From: Nitrospirae bacterium GWC2_56_14
GTDB lineage: Bacteria > Nitrospirota > UBA9217
Assembly: GCA_001803705.1 (NCBI GenBank)
Contig: MHDY01000134.1
Span: forward strand, 1-21,120
Length of the DNA stretch: 21,120 bases
Direction of reading: 5' to 3'
A program made the translations under genes and the position numbers. The notes beneath the pieces are model-generated. The model was not told where the DNA came from. It was given only the letters and a program-made list of their open reading frames with translations, and did no database searches. Below, piece by piece: positions 13,919 to 21,070 of the stretch; position 1 is the first letter of the stretch, and every line of letters starts with the position of its first letter.

Positions 13919-14761
13919 ATGGAGATCATTCTTGCGGACAAGGCCGGGTTCTGCTTCGGCGTCAAGCGTGCCATCAATACTGCTTTTGAGGCGGTGATGG
14001 CGGGCAAGGTATACTGCCTGGGTCCCCTGATCCATAATCCGCAGGAGGTCGATCGGCTGCGAAAGGCAGGAGTGGAGACCGTTGATGATTTTTCGACCCT
14101 GAAGGACGGCGACTCTCTCATCATCAGATCGCATGGGGTGCCGCCATCCATCCTTGAGCAGGCGAAGAAGCAGGGACTCAAGATCATCGACCTTACCTGC
14201 CCCTTCGTGGGGAAAGCTCAGCGTCATGCTGAGGCTCTCAGCGACGAAGGCTATCAGGTGGTCGTGGTCGGAGAAAAGAAACATCCCGAGGTCCAGAGCA
14301 TCATTGGGTACGCAGGGAAGAATGCCGTCGTGATCGAGAACGAGCAGGATGTGGACGACGTGAAGTTTCAGCATCGCATCGGCATAGTAGCACAAACAAC
14401 GCAATCCTATAGTAATTTCTCGGAAATTGTGCTAAAATTGCTGCGTATTTCCAAGGAATTAAAGGTTTATAACACGATTTGCAACTCAACGACAGAACGG
14501 CAGCATGCGGCAAAGGTCCTTGCCAAACAGGTTGACGTCATGCTTGTTGTGGGAGGGCGTAACAGCGCCAACACGAGCAGGCTTGCCACCATATGCCGGC
14601 AGGAGGGCAAACCGACACATCATATCGAGGTTGCCGGAGAGATCCTGCCGGAATGGTTTCAGGGCGCCCGAAGGATAGGCGTGACCGCAGGGGCATCCAC
14701 CCCCGACTGGGTGCTCAATGATGTGCTGGAACGGCTGCGAAAGAACGATATCAGCCGATAG
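13919..14761 (+). CDS. ispH: 4-hydroxy-3-methylbut-2-enyl diphosphate reductase
   Basis: IspH makes isopentenyl and dimethylallyl diphosphate in the last step of the MEP isoprenoid pathway, using a 4Fe-4S cluster. Its three cluster cysteines are visible at residue 12 (AGFCFGVKRA), residue 94 (DLTCPFVGKAQ) and residue 188 (YNTICNSTTERQ). The TTER stretch and SHGVP around residue 71 are also conserved. The 280 residues end just after the usual core, without the S1 fusion seen in some bacteria, where IspH and ribosomal protein S1 are one polypeptide. Here S1 is a separate gene immediately downstream. ATG 13919 lies 2 bases after cmk. AAGGATGTGAG in the end of cmk may serve as its ribosome binding site. 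Confidence 0.97.
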   Translation: MEIILADKAGFCFGVKRAINTAFEAVMAGKVYCLGPLIHNPQEVDRLRKAGVETVDDFSTLKDGDSLIIRSHGVPPSILEQAKKQGLKIIDLTCPFVGKAQRHAEALSDEGYQVVVVGEKKHPEVQSIIGYAGKNAVVIENEQDVDDVKFQHRIGIVAQTTQSYSNFSEIVLKLLRISKELKVYNTICNSTTERQHAAKVLAKQVDVMLVVGGRNSANTSRLATICRQEGKPTHHIEVAGEILPEWFQGARRIGVTAGASTPDWVLNDVLERLRKNDISR

Positions 14762-14784
14762 TCCGGGGATCGACATCATATTTC

Positions 14785-14806
14785 AGGAGGTATGCCAGGT
14801 TCATGA
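14785..14806 (+). promoter_or_regulatory. Unusual rpsA initiation region: distant AGGAGG and a four-codon ORF overlapping the start
   Basis: AGGAGG at 14785-14790 is 12 bases from the rpsA ATG, longer than usual. Between them ATG CCA GGT TCA TGA (14792-14806) forms a four-codon frame whose stop overlaps the rpsA start as ATGA. The upstream ATG is only one base from AGGAGG, so it is probably not used efficiently. Confidence 0.4.
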
Positions 14807-16497
14807 ATCAAGCACGAGAAGATATTGACGGTGACGAGAACACCGGGTCGGACGAAGATAGCCAGGAATTCGCAAAACTCTATGACCAATCCCTGAAGAG
14901 CTTCAAGTCGGGATCTATCGTCAAGGGCCGGGTGCTCCAGATCCGGTCCGGCGTGGTCATGCTGGACCTGGGTTACAAGTCCGACGGCATCATCCCTGTA
15001 GAGCAGTTCACGGAAGAGGAATTGGCGGCCCTCAAACCGGGAGAAGAGCTCGAGGTCTTCCTCGAGGCAGCAGAAGATTCGAACGGCAACCTTATCCTGT
15101 CGCGGGAAAAAGCGAAAAAAATGCAAGTATGGGATGCGCTGAATCGTGCGCACCAGACTGGTGCGCCCGTCAAGGGCACGGTGGTATCGACGATCAAAGG
15201 CGGAGTTACCGTGGATCTCGGCGGCGTGGCCGCCTTCCTGCCGGGATCGCAGATCGATATTCGCCCGGTGCGCAACCTCAATCAGCTTTTGGGACAGACG
15301 CTGGAGATGAAGATCGTCAAGATGAACTCCGGCCGCGGCAATATCGTGCTGTCCCGCCGATCGATCCTGGAAGAACAGCAGAACGTAAAAAAAGAAGAAA
15401 CGCTCGCAGCTTTGACCGAGGGCCAGACCGTGAGCGGAGTGATCAAGAACGTCACCGAGTACGGCGCGTTCGTGGACCTCGGCGGCATCGACGGGCTGCT
15501 CCATATCACCGATATGTCCTGGGGCAGGGTGGGGCATCCTTCGGAGCTGTTCAAGGTCGGCGACAAACTTGACGTGGTCGTGCTCAAGTATGACCGGGAA
15601 AAGCAGAAAGTCTCGCTCGGCCTGAAACAGAAGTCGCAGGACCCCTGGGTAGCGGCCGCAGAACGTTATCCCCCAGGCGCCCGGGTGCGCGGCAAGGTGG
15701 TAAGTCTTACGGATTACGGCGCCTTTGTAGAACTCGAGCACGGCGTCGAGGGACTCGTGCATGTGTCGGAGATGTCGTGGACGCAGAAGGTAAAGCATCC
15801 TTCCAAGATGGTTTCTGCTGGCGCCATGATCGAGGCGCAGGTCCTCAGTGTCGACCCCGTGGGGAAACGCATTTCCCTCGGCATGAAGCAGATAGAGCCC
15901 AATCCCTGGCAGACCATCGGTGAGCGCTACCCCGTGGGTGCTGCAGTGGAGGGCAAGGTCAAGACCCTTACCGACTTCGGGGCATTTATCGGGCTGGAGG
16001 AGGGCATTGACGGGCTCATCCATATTTCCGATCTGTCCTGGACAAAGCACGTAAAGCATCCGTCGGAGGTCCTGAAAAAGGGGCAGACGGCAAAGGCCGT
16101 GGTCCTCAGCATCGATGCGCAGAAAGAACGCATTTCGCTCGGCCTCAAACAGTTATCGCCCGATCCCTGGGAAACTTTTATCCCCGGGCGATACAAGGTG
16201 GGGCAGGATGAGACGGTGAAGGTAACAAAAACCGCCGATTTCGGCGTTTTCGTCGAACTGGAGCAGGGGTTCGAAGGATTGATTCCGGTGTCTGAGCTCA
16301 TGAAGGACGCTCCCGCCATCAAAGAAGGCGAGGAAGTGACTGCTCGGGTCATCAAAGTGGACAAAGCGGACCGCAAAATCGCGTTGTCGATCAGGGCGCA
16401 AGTGAAGGGCAATGACCGATCGACCCTGCAGGATTATATGAGTCAGCAGCAGAAGTTCGATACGACGCTCGGAGCTTTGCTGAAGGAACGGAGATAG
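14803..16497 (+). CDS. rpsA: 30S ribosomal protein S1
   Basis: S1 unfolds and delivers mRNA to the 30S subunit. The 564-residue protein carries six S1 (OB-fold) repeats starting near residues 39, 123, 208, 293, 380 and 467. Repeats 3-5 are the most canonical, each with a TEYGAFVDL- or TDFGAFIGL-type strand and an HPSE/HPSK element. Repeats 1 and 2 are divergent, as in the ribosome-binding part of other S1 proteins. The acidic N-terminus (EDIDGDENTGSDEDSQEF) precedes the first repeat. The length matches full-size S1. The start at ATG 14803 has an unusually distant AGGAGG. S1 genes are often self-regulated through their leaders, so this may matter. sppA follows after seven bases. Confidence 0.97.
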   Translation: MNQAREDIDGDENTGSDEDSQEFAKLYDQSLKSFKSGSIVKGRVLQIRSGVVMLDLGYKSDGIIPVEQFTEEELAALKPGEELEVFLEAAEDSNGNLILSREKAKKMQVWDALNRAHQTGAPVKGTVVSTIKGGVTVDLGGVAAFLPGSQIDIRPVRNLNQLLGQTLEMKIVKMNSGRGNIVLSRRSILEEQQNVKKEETLAALTEGQTVSGVIKNVTEYGAFVDLGGIDGLLHITDMSWGRVGHPSELFKVGDKLDVVVLKYDREKQKVSLGLKQKSQDPWVAAAERYPPGARVRGKVVSLTDYGAFVELEHGVEGLVHVSEMSWTQKVKHPSKMVSAGAMIEAQVLSVDPVGKRISLGMKQIEPNPWQTIGERYPVGAAVEGKVKTLTDFGAFIGLEEGIDGLIHISDLSWTKHVKHPSEVLKKGQTAKAVVLSIDAQKERISLGLKQLSPDPWETFIPGRYKVGQDETVKVTKTADFGVFVELEQGFEGLIPVSELMKDAPAIKEGEEVTARVIKVDKADRKIALSIRAQVKGNDRSTLQDYMSQQQKFDTTLGALLKERR

Positions 16498-16504
16498 GGA
16501 AATC

Positions 16505-17404
16505 ATGAAAAAGAATCCCGTTCTGGTCGTGCTTGCGACGGCCGCGATACTTGGCGCGGTTTTTTTTGTTCTCCTGTTCCTGGCCTATAGCCTGACGGGC
16601 AGCAGGCCATCAACCAAGCTCTCGGTCGTGGGGCAGGACAGGGTGGCACTGGTCAAGCTCGAAGGGGTATTGCTCTCCTCCGAACATATTGTCGAGGAGT
16701 TGAACGATTATGCCGATGATTCGTCGATCAAGGCCATCGTGATCCGTGTTGATAGTCCTGGAGGAGGCGTCGTTCCTTCCCAGGAGATCTATAACGCGGT
16801 GAAGCACGCGCGGCAGGAGGGCAAGAAGGTCGTGGTGTCCATGGGGTCGGTTGCCGCATCAGGCGGGTATTACGTCGCAGCCGCCGCCGACCTGATCGTA
16901 GCGAACCCTGGGACCATGACCGGCAGCATCGGGGTCAAGATGGAGTTCGCGAACATCGAGAAGCTCCTTGAAAAGATCGGGGTCAAGGGGATGGTCGTGA
17001 AGTCCGGTGAATATAAGGACGTCGGTTCGCCGTTTCGTGAAATGACGGAGAAGGAAAGGTCGCTCCTGCAGGGAGTGATCGACGATGTCCAGACCCAGTT
17101 CGTCATGGCCGTTGTCGAAGGAAGAAACCTGCCGGAGGCCGAGGTGCGGGCCATCGCGGACGGCAGGATCTTCACTGGCCAGCAGGCGCTGGCGCTCAAA
17201 CTGGTTGATCAGATGGGGGACCTCGAGCATAGTATCCGTGCCGCCGCCAATCTGGCGGGGATCAAGGGGAAGCCCTTCGTGGTCAAAAAAGATAAGAAGA
17301 TGCCGTTTTTTGATTACCTGAAGGAAGAAACTGCTTCGTGGATCGCAGAGACCGTAGCACAGGGCATCAGCAGCGGTTCAGGAAAACTACAGTACCGTTA
17401 TTAG
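16505..17404 (+). CDS. sppA: Signal peptide peptidase SppA (short form)
   Basis: SppA is a membrane-anchored serine protease that degrades cleaved signal peptides. This is the 299-residue short type. Residues 10-31 form an N-terminal membrane anchor (VVLATAAILGAVFFVLLFLA), and the catalytic domain lies outside the cytoplasm. SPGGGVVPSQEIYNAV is the typical crotonase-like block. MGSVAASGGYYVA contains the expected nucleophilic serine. VKSGEYKDVGSPFREMT contains the expected catalytic lysine of the Ser/Lys dyad. GRIFTGQQALALKLVDQMG near residue 220 is also conserved. ATG 16505 sits seven bases after rpsA with GATAGGG ahead. Its placement between rpsA and an IHF gene recurs in related genomes. 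The exact catalytic residues are assigned by motif. Confidence 0.94.
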   Translation: MKKNPVLVVLATAAILGAVFFVLLFLAYSLTGSRPSTKLSVVGQDRVALVKLEGVLLSSEHIVEELNDYADDSSIKAIVIRVDSPGGGVVPSQEIYNAVKHARQEGKKVVVSMGSVAASGGYYVAAAADLIVANPGTMTGSIGVKMEFANIEKLLEKIGVKGMVVKSGEYKDVGSPFREMTEKERSLLQGVIDDVQTQFVMAVVEGRNLPEAEVRAIADGRIFTGQQALALKLVDQMGDLEHSIRAAANLAGIKGKPFVVKKDKKMPFFDYLKEETASWIAETVAQGISSGSGKLQYRY

Positions 17405-17430
17405 CGGGGATCGGTCAGAGGAGGGGTTGC

Positions 17431-17715
17431 ATGACGAAGGCGGAGCTGGTGGACAAAATATCAGAAAAGAAGCCGGGGCTCACCAGGAAGCAGGTGGAGA
17501 TCGTGGTGAATACGGTGCTTGACGGCATCAAGGATGCCCTGTCCCGCGAGGACAAGGTGGAGATCCGCGGTTTCGGGAGTTTCCGCATCCGGCACCGCCG
17601 TGCCAAGGAAGGACGGAATCCCAAGACCGGCGAGACGGTCTCTGTTCCGCCGAAGAAGGTCCCGTTTTTCAAAGCAGGCAAGGAAATGAAGGAAATGGTG
17701 GACGGCAAGATCTGA
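17431..17715 (+). CDS. ihfB: HU/IHF-family DNA-binding protein, IHF-beta-like
   Basis: This 94-residue protein belongs to the HU/IHF family, which bends DNA in nucleoid organisation, transcription and recombination. Characteristic parts are the helical start MTKAELVDKISEK, VEIRGFGSFRIRHR in the first strand, and GRNPKTGETVSVPPKK, which forms the DNA-inserting beta arm with its conserved proline. The IHF-beta call over HU rests on the early charged residues and the RRAKEGRNPKTGE context. A GAGGAGG lies just ahead of ATG 17431. The apparent longer frame beginning at 17338 overlaps sppA and is not used. It is the last gene of the row, 26 bases after sppA, and is followed by a terminator-like fold. 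Confidence 0.93.
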   Translation: MTKAELVDKISEKKPGLTRKQVEIVVNTVLDGIKDALSREDKVEIRGFGSFRIRHRRAKEGRNPKTGETVSVPPKKVPFFKAGKEMKEMVDGKI

Positions 17716-17792
17716 TAGCTTCGCTGCACTGTTTGTTCGCCAGTCCTTCACGACAAAGCCTTACCCACATATTCCAGTAACTACAGAGCCGC

Positions 17793-17848
17793 AAAAGCCA
17801 GGCATGCCCCATCGGGGTGGTTCCCGGTTTTTTGGGGCTTTTGTTTTT
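17793..17848 (+). terminator. Terminator-like fold with T-run after ihfB
   Basis: AAAAGCC (17793-17799) can pair with GGCTTTT (17836-17842), and GCCCC (17806-17810) can alternatively pair with GGGGC (17834-17838). An internal CGGG/CCCG hairpin lies in the loop. TTTTGTTTTT follows. The mutually exclusive stems make it look more like a switch-like terminator than a simple one. The rest of the 153-base gap holds nothing obvious. Confidence 0.45.
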
Positions 17849-17868
17849 ACCGCTGGAACGGAGACGAC

Positions 17869-18510
17869 ATGGCATTGGAAATGTTCGATACGCTCGACTG
17901 CGCGGGCAGGAAAACAGGCGCTGTCATTGACCGTGATGAGGCACACCGCACGGGTGTATGGCACGGGGCGTTTCATTGCCTCATGGTGTACGAACACCAC
18001 CGAAAGCCCTGCGTTCTGTTCCAGAAAAGGTCCACGGCAAAGAGGATCGCGCCGGGAAAGTTCGATGTAAGCGTTGGCGGGCATTATGCGGCAGGTGAGA
18101 ACGCGGAAATCGCCGGTCCGCGCGAGATAAAGGAAGAACTGGGGCTTGACGTGCCCTTTTCGAGCCTGGTTCGCGTGGGGCGCAGGGTCTTTGCCTACTG
18201 TTTCACCCCGGGCATCATTGAACAGGAGTTCCAGGACATATTCCTCTATCCCTGTGTCGGCGGACCGGGCGATCTGGCGCTGCAGGCTGAAGAGGTCGAT
18301 GCGGTGATAGAGCTGGAGGTTGATGCCGGCATAAGTCTTTTTTCAGGAGCCGCACCAAGCGCCACTGCCATGGTCGTAAGCCCTGGAAAGGGAGAAGCTG
18401 TCGTGATCACTGCTGACGATTTTGTGCCCTGCATCGACAACTATTACCTCAAACTGCTTCTGCTTGTCCGCCGGTACTTCAATGGCGAACGGGAGCTTCT
18501 GGTCATTTGA
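17869..18510 (+). CDS. Nudix hydrolase
   Basis: A complete Nudix box is present: GHYAAGENAEIAGPREIKEELGL fits GX5EX7REUXEEXGU exactly, at about residues 67-89. Its glutamates bind the metal that cleaves nucleoside or other diphosphates. The N-terminal part (AGRKTGAVIDRDEAHRTGVWH) and the QKRST and PGKFDVSVGGH elements are like the YfcD and isopentenyl-diphosphate-isomerase-related subgroup. In this group the substrate is usually unknown, and isomerase activity cannot be claimed. The length of 213 residues includes about 100 residues after the Nudix box with no recognised motif. GGAACGGAG lies ahead of ATG 17869. It follows the terminator-like fold after ihfB and faces the convergent minus-strand operon. 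Confidence 0.9.
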   Translation: MALEMFDTLDCAGRKTGAVIDRDEAHRTGVWHGAFHCLMVYEHHRKPCVLFQKRSTAKRIAPGKFDVSVGGHYAAGENAEIAGPREIKEELGLDVPFSSLVRVGRRVFAYCFTPGIIEQEFQDIFLYPCVGGPGDLALQAEEVDAVIELEVDAGISLFSGAAPSATAMVVSPGKGEAVVITADDFVPCIDNYYLKLLLLVRRYFNGERELLVI

Positions 18511-18537
18511 TCCTGAAAATAATAGTGGGGAAAAACC

Positions 18538-18573
18538 GTTTATCCGCAGATTTCGCAGATGGACGCAGATTTT
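18538..18573 (+). repeat. TTTATCCGCAGATTTCGCAG-type repeat
   Basis: The segment repeats the words CCGCAGATT, TCGCAGAT and ACGCAGATT. TTATCCGC at its left end recurs in the same orientation at 18804-18811. It shares the ATCCG core with the repeats after the DUF4253 lipoprotein gene and pheA. Confidence 0.65.
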
Positions 18574-18656
18574 AAAAAAGAGTTCAGGTATGTGAAATCC
18601 GATAACATATTGATCTGAACATTTGCTTTTGGTTTTATCCCAAAAAGAGCAGTTCA

Positions 18657-18787
18657 GCCACAAAAAGCACATAAAGCACATAAAAAATCAAACAGTAAGG
18701 TGGTAAGGCGCTTCACCAATAAGGTGACAACGTTTTTAGCGTTAAGAATTTGTTTTTCTATGTGAATTTTGTTTTACTTATGTGGCC
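18657..18787. repeat. Imperfect inverted pair of GCCACA/CACATAAA repeats
   Basis: The left arm 18657-18693 (GCCACAAAAAGCACATAAAG and onward) and the right arm 18746-18787 on the opposite strand share GCCACA, CACATA and AAAAA-CAAA in the same order with gaps. About 50 bases lie between them. Confidence 0.55.
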
Positions 18788-18803
18788 AACTGCCGTTCTT
18801 AGG

Positions 18804-18840
18804 TTTATCCGCGTTTATCCGATTTTATCCGCGTCCAAAT
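18804..18840 (-). repeat. GGATAAA repeat that encodes the end of the YkgJ-like gene
   Basis: Read on the minus strand, GCGGATAAAATCGGATAAAC and then GCGGATAA form three units of a GGATAAA word. The last unit supplies the TAA stop of the YkgJ-like gene, so the repeat lies inside its coding 3' end. Confidence 0.7.
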
Positions 18841-19269
18841 TGCCGTTTCCTGATTGATCGCTTCGCCCACCTCATCATTCTCTCCATTATATCGGTCCAC
18901 CATTTCCTGGAGCGCAGCTGAGAGCCGCCGCGCCTTCCGCGGGTCTCCTTCGTTCAGCGCCGCGAGGAGCGGTTCGCAAAAGAACCAGGTGCACTTGAAG
19001 GCCCTGGTCCATCGCGGCAGAGTGCAGCCAGCCTGCCCCATGAACTGGCAGGGTCCGTCGGGGTCGCGGCCGGCATCCAGCGGTGGAACTGGTGTACCCA
19101 GGGCCAGCAGATAGGCGAGGTCGCGTGAACGATGCGTTCCGTGCTTTTGCCGGCAGCAAACATCAACGCAGTCGGGACAGACAGCCGCCGTATATTCCTC
19201 AATCAGCGGGGAGCTCTCCATAAGGAGTTGTTTTAATTGTTGTGCCTCATCAGGGGTCATGGGCTTCAT
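18805..19269 (-). CDS. YkgJ-like cysteine-cluster protein (putative zinc/iron-chelating domain)
   Basis: This 154-residue protein has eight cysteines: C31, C34, C38 and C39 in CPDCVDVCC, C74 and C82 in GPCQFMGQAGC, and C93 and C98 in KCTWFFC. The order CxxC..CC, then PCxF..GC, then a final C...C pair is that of the YkgJ family, thought to bind zinc or iron. Its biological role is not established. ATG 19269 is chosen because it overlaps the TGA of ctaB as ATGA, which implies coupled translation. An in-frame ATG 39 bases upstream is less likely. Placement behind coxB and ctaB suggests a link to oxidase or heme and metal handling, but this is inference. The last nine residues (TRIKSDKRG) are encoded by a GGATAAA repeat and probably do not belong to the family fold. 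Confidence 0.72.
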   Translation of the reverse strand: MKPMTPDEAQQLKQLLMESSPLIEEYTAAVCPDCVDVCCRQKHGTHRSRDLAYLLALGTPVPPLDAGRDPDGPCQFMGQAGCTLPRWTRAFKCTWFFCEPLLAALNEGDPRKARRLSAALQEMVDRYNGENDEVGEAINQETAIWTRIKSDKRG

Positions 19270-20141
19270 TGCAGGGAGGGTATAACAGGGCCAAGGCAGA
19301 GCGTGCACATGACGAGCAATATATAGGCATTGACCCGTCTGAAAACAGCCTGTGCTGCGAGACCCTGATCGACGCCTATCAGTTTAAAGCTTGAGAACGC
19401 GAGCCAGGCTGCGGCAGGGATGAGGGCAGCATAGATTGCCAGCGCGTTCGCTTTAATGACGAGCGGGAGCGCCAGGCTCGCTGTAGCGACCGCTATTATC
19501 CAAATGAGGGCAAGACGGGCGATCTGGTTTTTGTTCAGCCAGCGGGCAAGAGAGGGGAGGCCGGCCTGCTCATATTCATCTCCATACTGGAGAAGCAGCA
19601 GCCAGACGTGGGGTATTTGCCACAGGAAGAAGAGAAGACTGATGACCGCGAGCCGTGGATCAAGCAGCGACCCGCCTGCCGCCGTCCAACCAATGGCCGG
19701 CGGGATCATACCGACGATCGCGCCGGGCAGGAATGCCAGCGCGGTCCGCTTCTTAAGAAACGTATAGAGGCCGTTATACCATCCGATCGCCACGAACCCC
19801 AGCGCAGCGGTTTGTATAGTGCGAGTTGCGGCAAGACCGGCCAGCCCCGAGGCCAGCAGTGCGATCGAAACTCCCAGCGCATGGCGAGGGGTGAGCGCCC
19901 CCGATGGCAGCGGGCGCCTCCTGGTCCTGGCCATTCGTGCATCGAGGTCCCGCTCCTGAAACTGGTTCAGTGCTGACGAACCGCAGGCAAGCAAGAAGAC
20001 CGAAGCTGCTGTTGCGAACGCCTGGACAGGGGACGGATGGGGCCCCAACGCATAGCCGGTGGCTGCAGAAGCGGCAGCGAACAGGGACAGGGGAATCCTG
20101 CAGAGGTTTGCATAGGTCTTTATCTTCAGCATCATAGGCAT
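19266..20141 (-). CDS. ctaB: Protoheme IX farnesyltransferase (heme O synthase)
   Basis: CtaB is a UbiA-type membrane enzyme that adds a farnesyl group to heme B, giving heme O for terminal oxidases. The 291 residues form about eight or nine membrane helices. The first aspartate-rich motif is NQFQERDLDARMARTRRRPL at residues 59-78, with the magnesium-binding D65 and D67. FLWQIPHVWLL at about 172-182 and GDEYEQAGLPSL near 187-198 form the second conserved region. GAIVGMIPPAIGW near 140-152 is also typical of CtaB. Three ATG codons (20141, 20135, 20132) are possible starts, without a strong ribosome binding site. It lies 11 bases after coxB, consistent with one oxidase transcript. Confidence 0.93.
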   Translation of the reverse strand: MPMMLKIKTYANLCRIPLSLFAAASAATGYALGPHPSPVQAFATAASVFLLACGSSALNQFQERDLDARMARTRRRPLPSGALTPRHALGVSIALLASGLAGLAATRTIQTAALGFVAIGWYNGLYTFLKKRTALAFLPGAIVGMIPPAIGWTAAGGSLLDPRLAVISLLFFLWQIPHVWLLLLQYGDEYEQAGLPSLARWLNKNQIARLALIWIIAVATASLALPLVIKANALAIYAALIPAAAWLAFSSFKLIGVDQGLAAQAVFRRVNAYILLVMCTLCLGPVIPSLQ

Positions 20142-20152
20142 AGTTGCGCGCT

Positions 20153-21067
20153 CTACTTCAGGGTTTTGAGGTGTTCAACGATCTCGCGCATTTCGTCGTC
20201 GCTCATCGGTATTGCCGGCATGATCGGCGGGAAACCTTTCGTAATATCAGCAGCAGGGTCTTTTATCGATCGCAAAATATATTCTTCATCAACCGTGATC
20301 GTCCGGTCTTTGCCGGCCGCGACTACGGTCTCTTTCCTGCCGAATAACCCTTTGAACGTAGGGCCCACCTTGGCGCTGCCGTCCAGGGAGTGGCACGCAA
20401 TGCAGCCTTTTTCCTGGAGAAGCTCTGCGCCCTCGGACAAATGCGGTTTCGACCCATCTGATTCCTCTTCCGTTTTGTACCACTGCTCAAAAGCCTTGGG
20501 CGACAGGACCGCTACCTTTGTGATCATAGCCGAGTGGCCGGCGCCGCAGTATTCGGTGCAGAAAAGGTCATAGGTCCCGATCTCGTCCGGCAGGAACCAG
20601 AGGTAGGTCTCCAGGCCCGGAACTGCGTCCTCCTTGATCCGGTAGGCGGGAATAAAGAGACTATGAAGGACATCGGCTGACGTGATGGCAAGCTTGACCG
20701 GCCTCTGCAGCGGCACGTTCAGGACAGTACTTCGCTTCCCGTTTTCATATTCAAAGGACCACGACCACATCCTTCCCGTGACCTTGACGAGCATGGCATC
20801 GGGCGGAACGGTGCGCATGTACTGGAACCCTTTCCAGCCCCCCCAGAAAATGACCAGCACGAGAAGCGTGGGGACCACGGTCCAGAAGATCTCGAGCGCC
20901 AGATTATCGGCAACGTCCACGGGATGGGGGTTCCGCTTCCTGCTGTATCGCACCACAAAATACAGCATTACGCCGGTCACACCCGCGAGGAGCGCGATGC
21001 AAATGGCCATAATGAAGAAAAAGACGCTGTCCACGGAGCCTGATAGATGCTGCCAGCCGTTCACCAT
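20153..21067 (-). CDS. coxB: Cytochrome c oxidase subunit II with fused cytochrome c domain (caa3-type)
   Basis: This is subunit II of a heme-copper oxidase, which takes electrons from cytochrome c and passes them to subunit I. Two membrane helices lie at about residues 15-40 and 57-80. The periplasmic cupredoxin domain carries the CuA ligands H135, C170, E172, C174, H178 and M181 (DVLHSLFIP and FCTEYCGAGHSAM). The C-terminus is a cytochrome c domain with CIACH at 222-226 and a distal methionine candidate in PPIMPAIPM (M283 or M288). This fusion defines the caa3 arrangement. The N-terminus begins directly with the first helix, so there is no lipobox. The length of 304 residues fits. Three bases separate it from the preceding gene. 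Subunits I and III are expected further along on the minus strand, outside the window. Confidence 0.95.
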   Translation of the reverse strand: MVNGWQHLSGSVDSVFFFIMAICIALLAGVTGVMLYFVVRYSRKRNPHPVDVADNLALEIFWTVVPTLLVLVIFWGGWKGFQYMRTVPPDAMLVKVTGRMWSWSFEYENGKRSTVLNVPLQRPVKLAITSADVLHSLFIPAYRIKEDAVPGLETYLWFLPDEIGTYDLFCTEYCGAGHSAMITKVAVLSPKAFEQWYKTEEESDGSKPHLSEGAELLQEKGCIACHSLDGSAKVGPTFKGLFGRKETVVAAGKDRTITVDEEYILRSIKDPAADITKGFPPIMPAIPMSDDEMREIVEHLKTLK

Positions 21068-21070
21068 AGT

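Larger units (their letters stand above)
18511..18804. other. Convergent intergenic region made largely of short-word repeats and hairpins
   Basis: No gene is visible in this gap between the Nudix gene and the minus-strand YkgJ-like gene. It holds TATCCGC/GACGCAGATT words at 18538-18573. A hairpin follows at 18582-18620, where GTTCAG pairs with CTGAAC and TATGT with ACATA. A mirrored pair of CACATAAA-type repeats lies at 18657-18787. A small AACG/CGTT stem lies near 18729-18743. These stems may end transcription from both sides, but none is a textbook terminator. Confidence 0.65.

Noticed and set aside
14776..16059. A 427-codon minus-strand frame opposite rpsA
   Set aside because: It mirrors the repeated S1 domains and has no independent features. 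rpsA is unambiguous.
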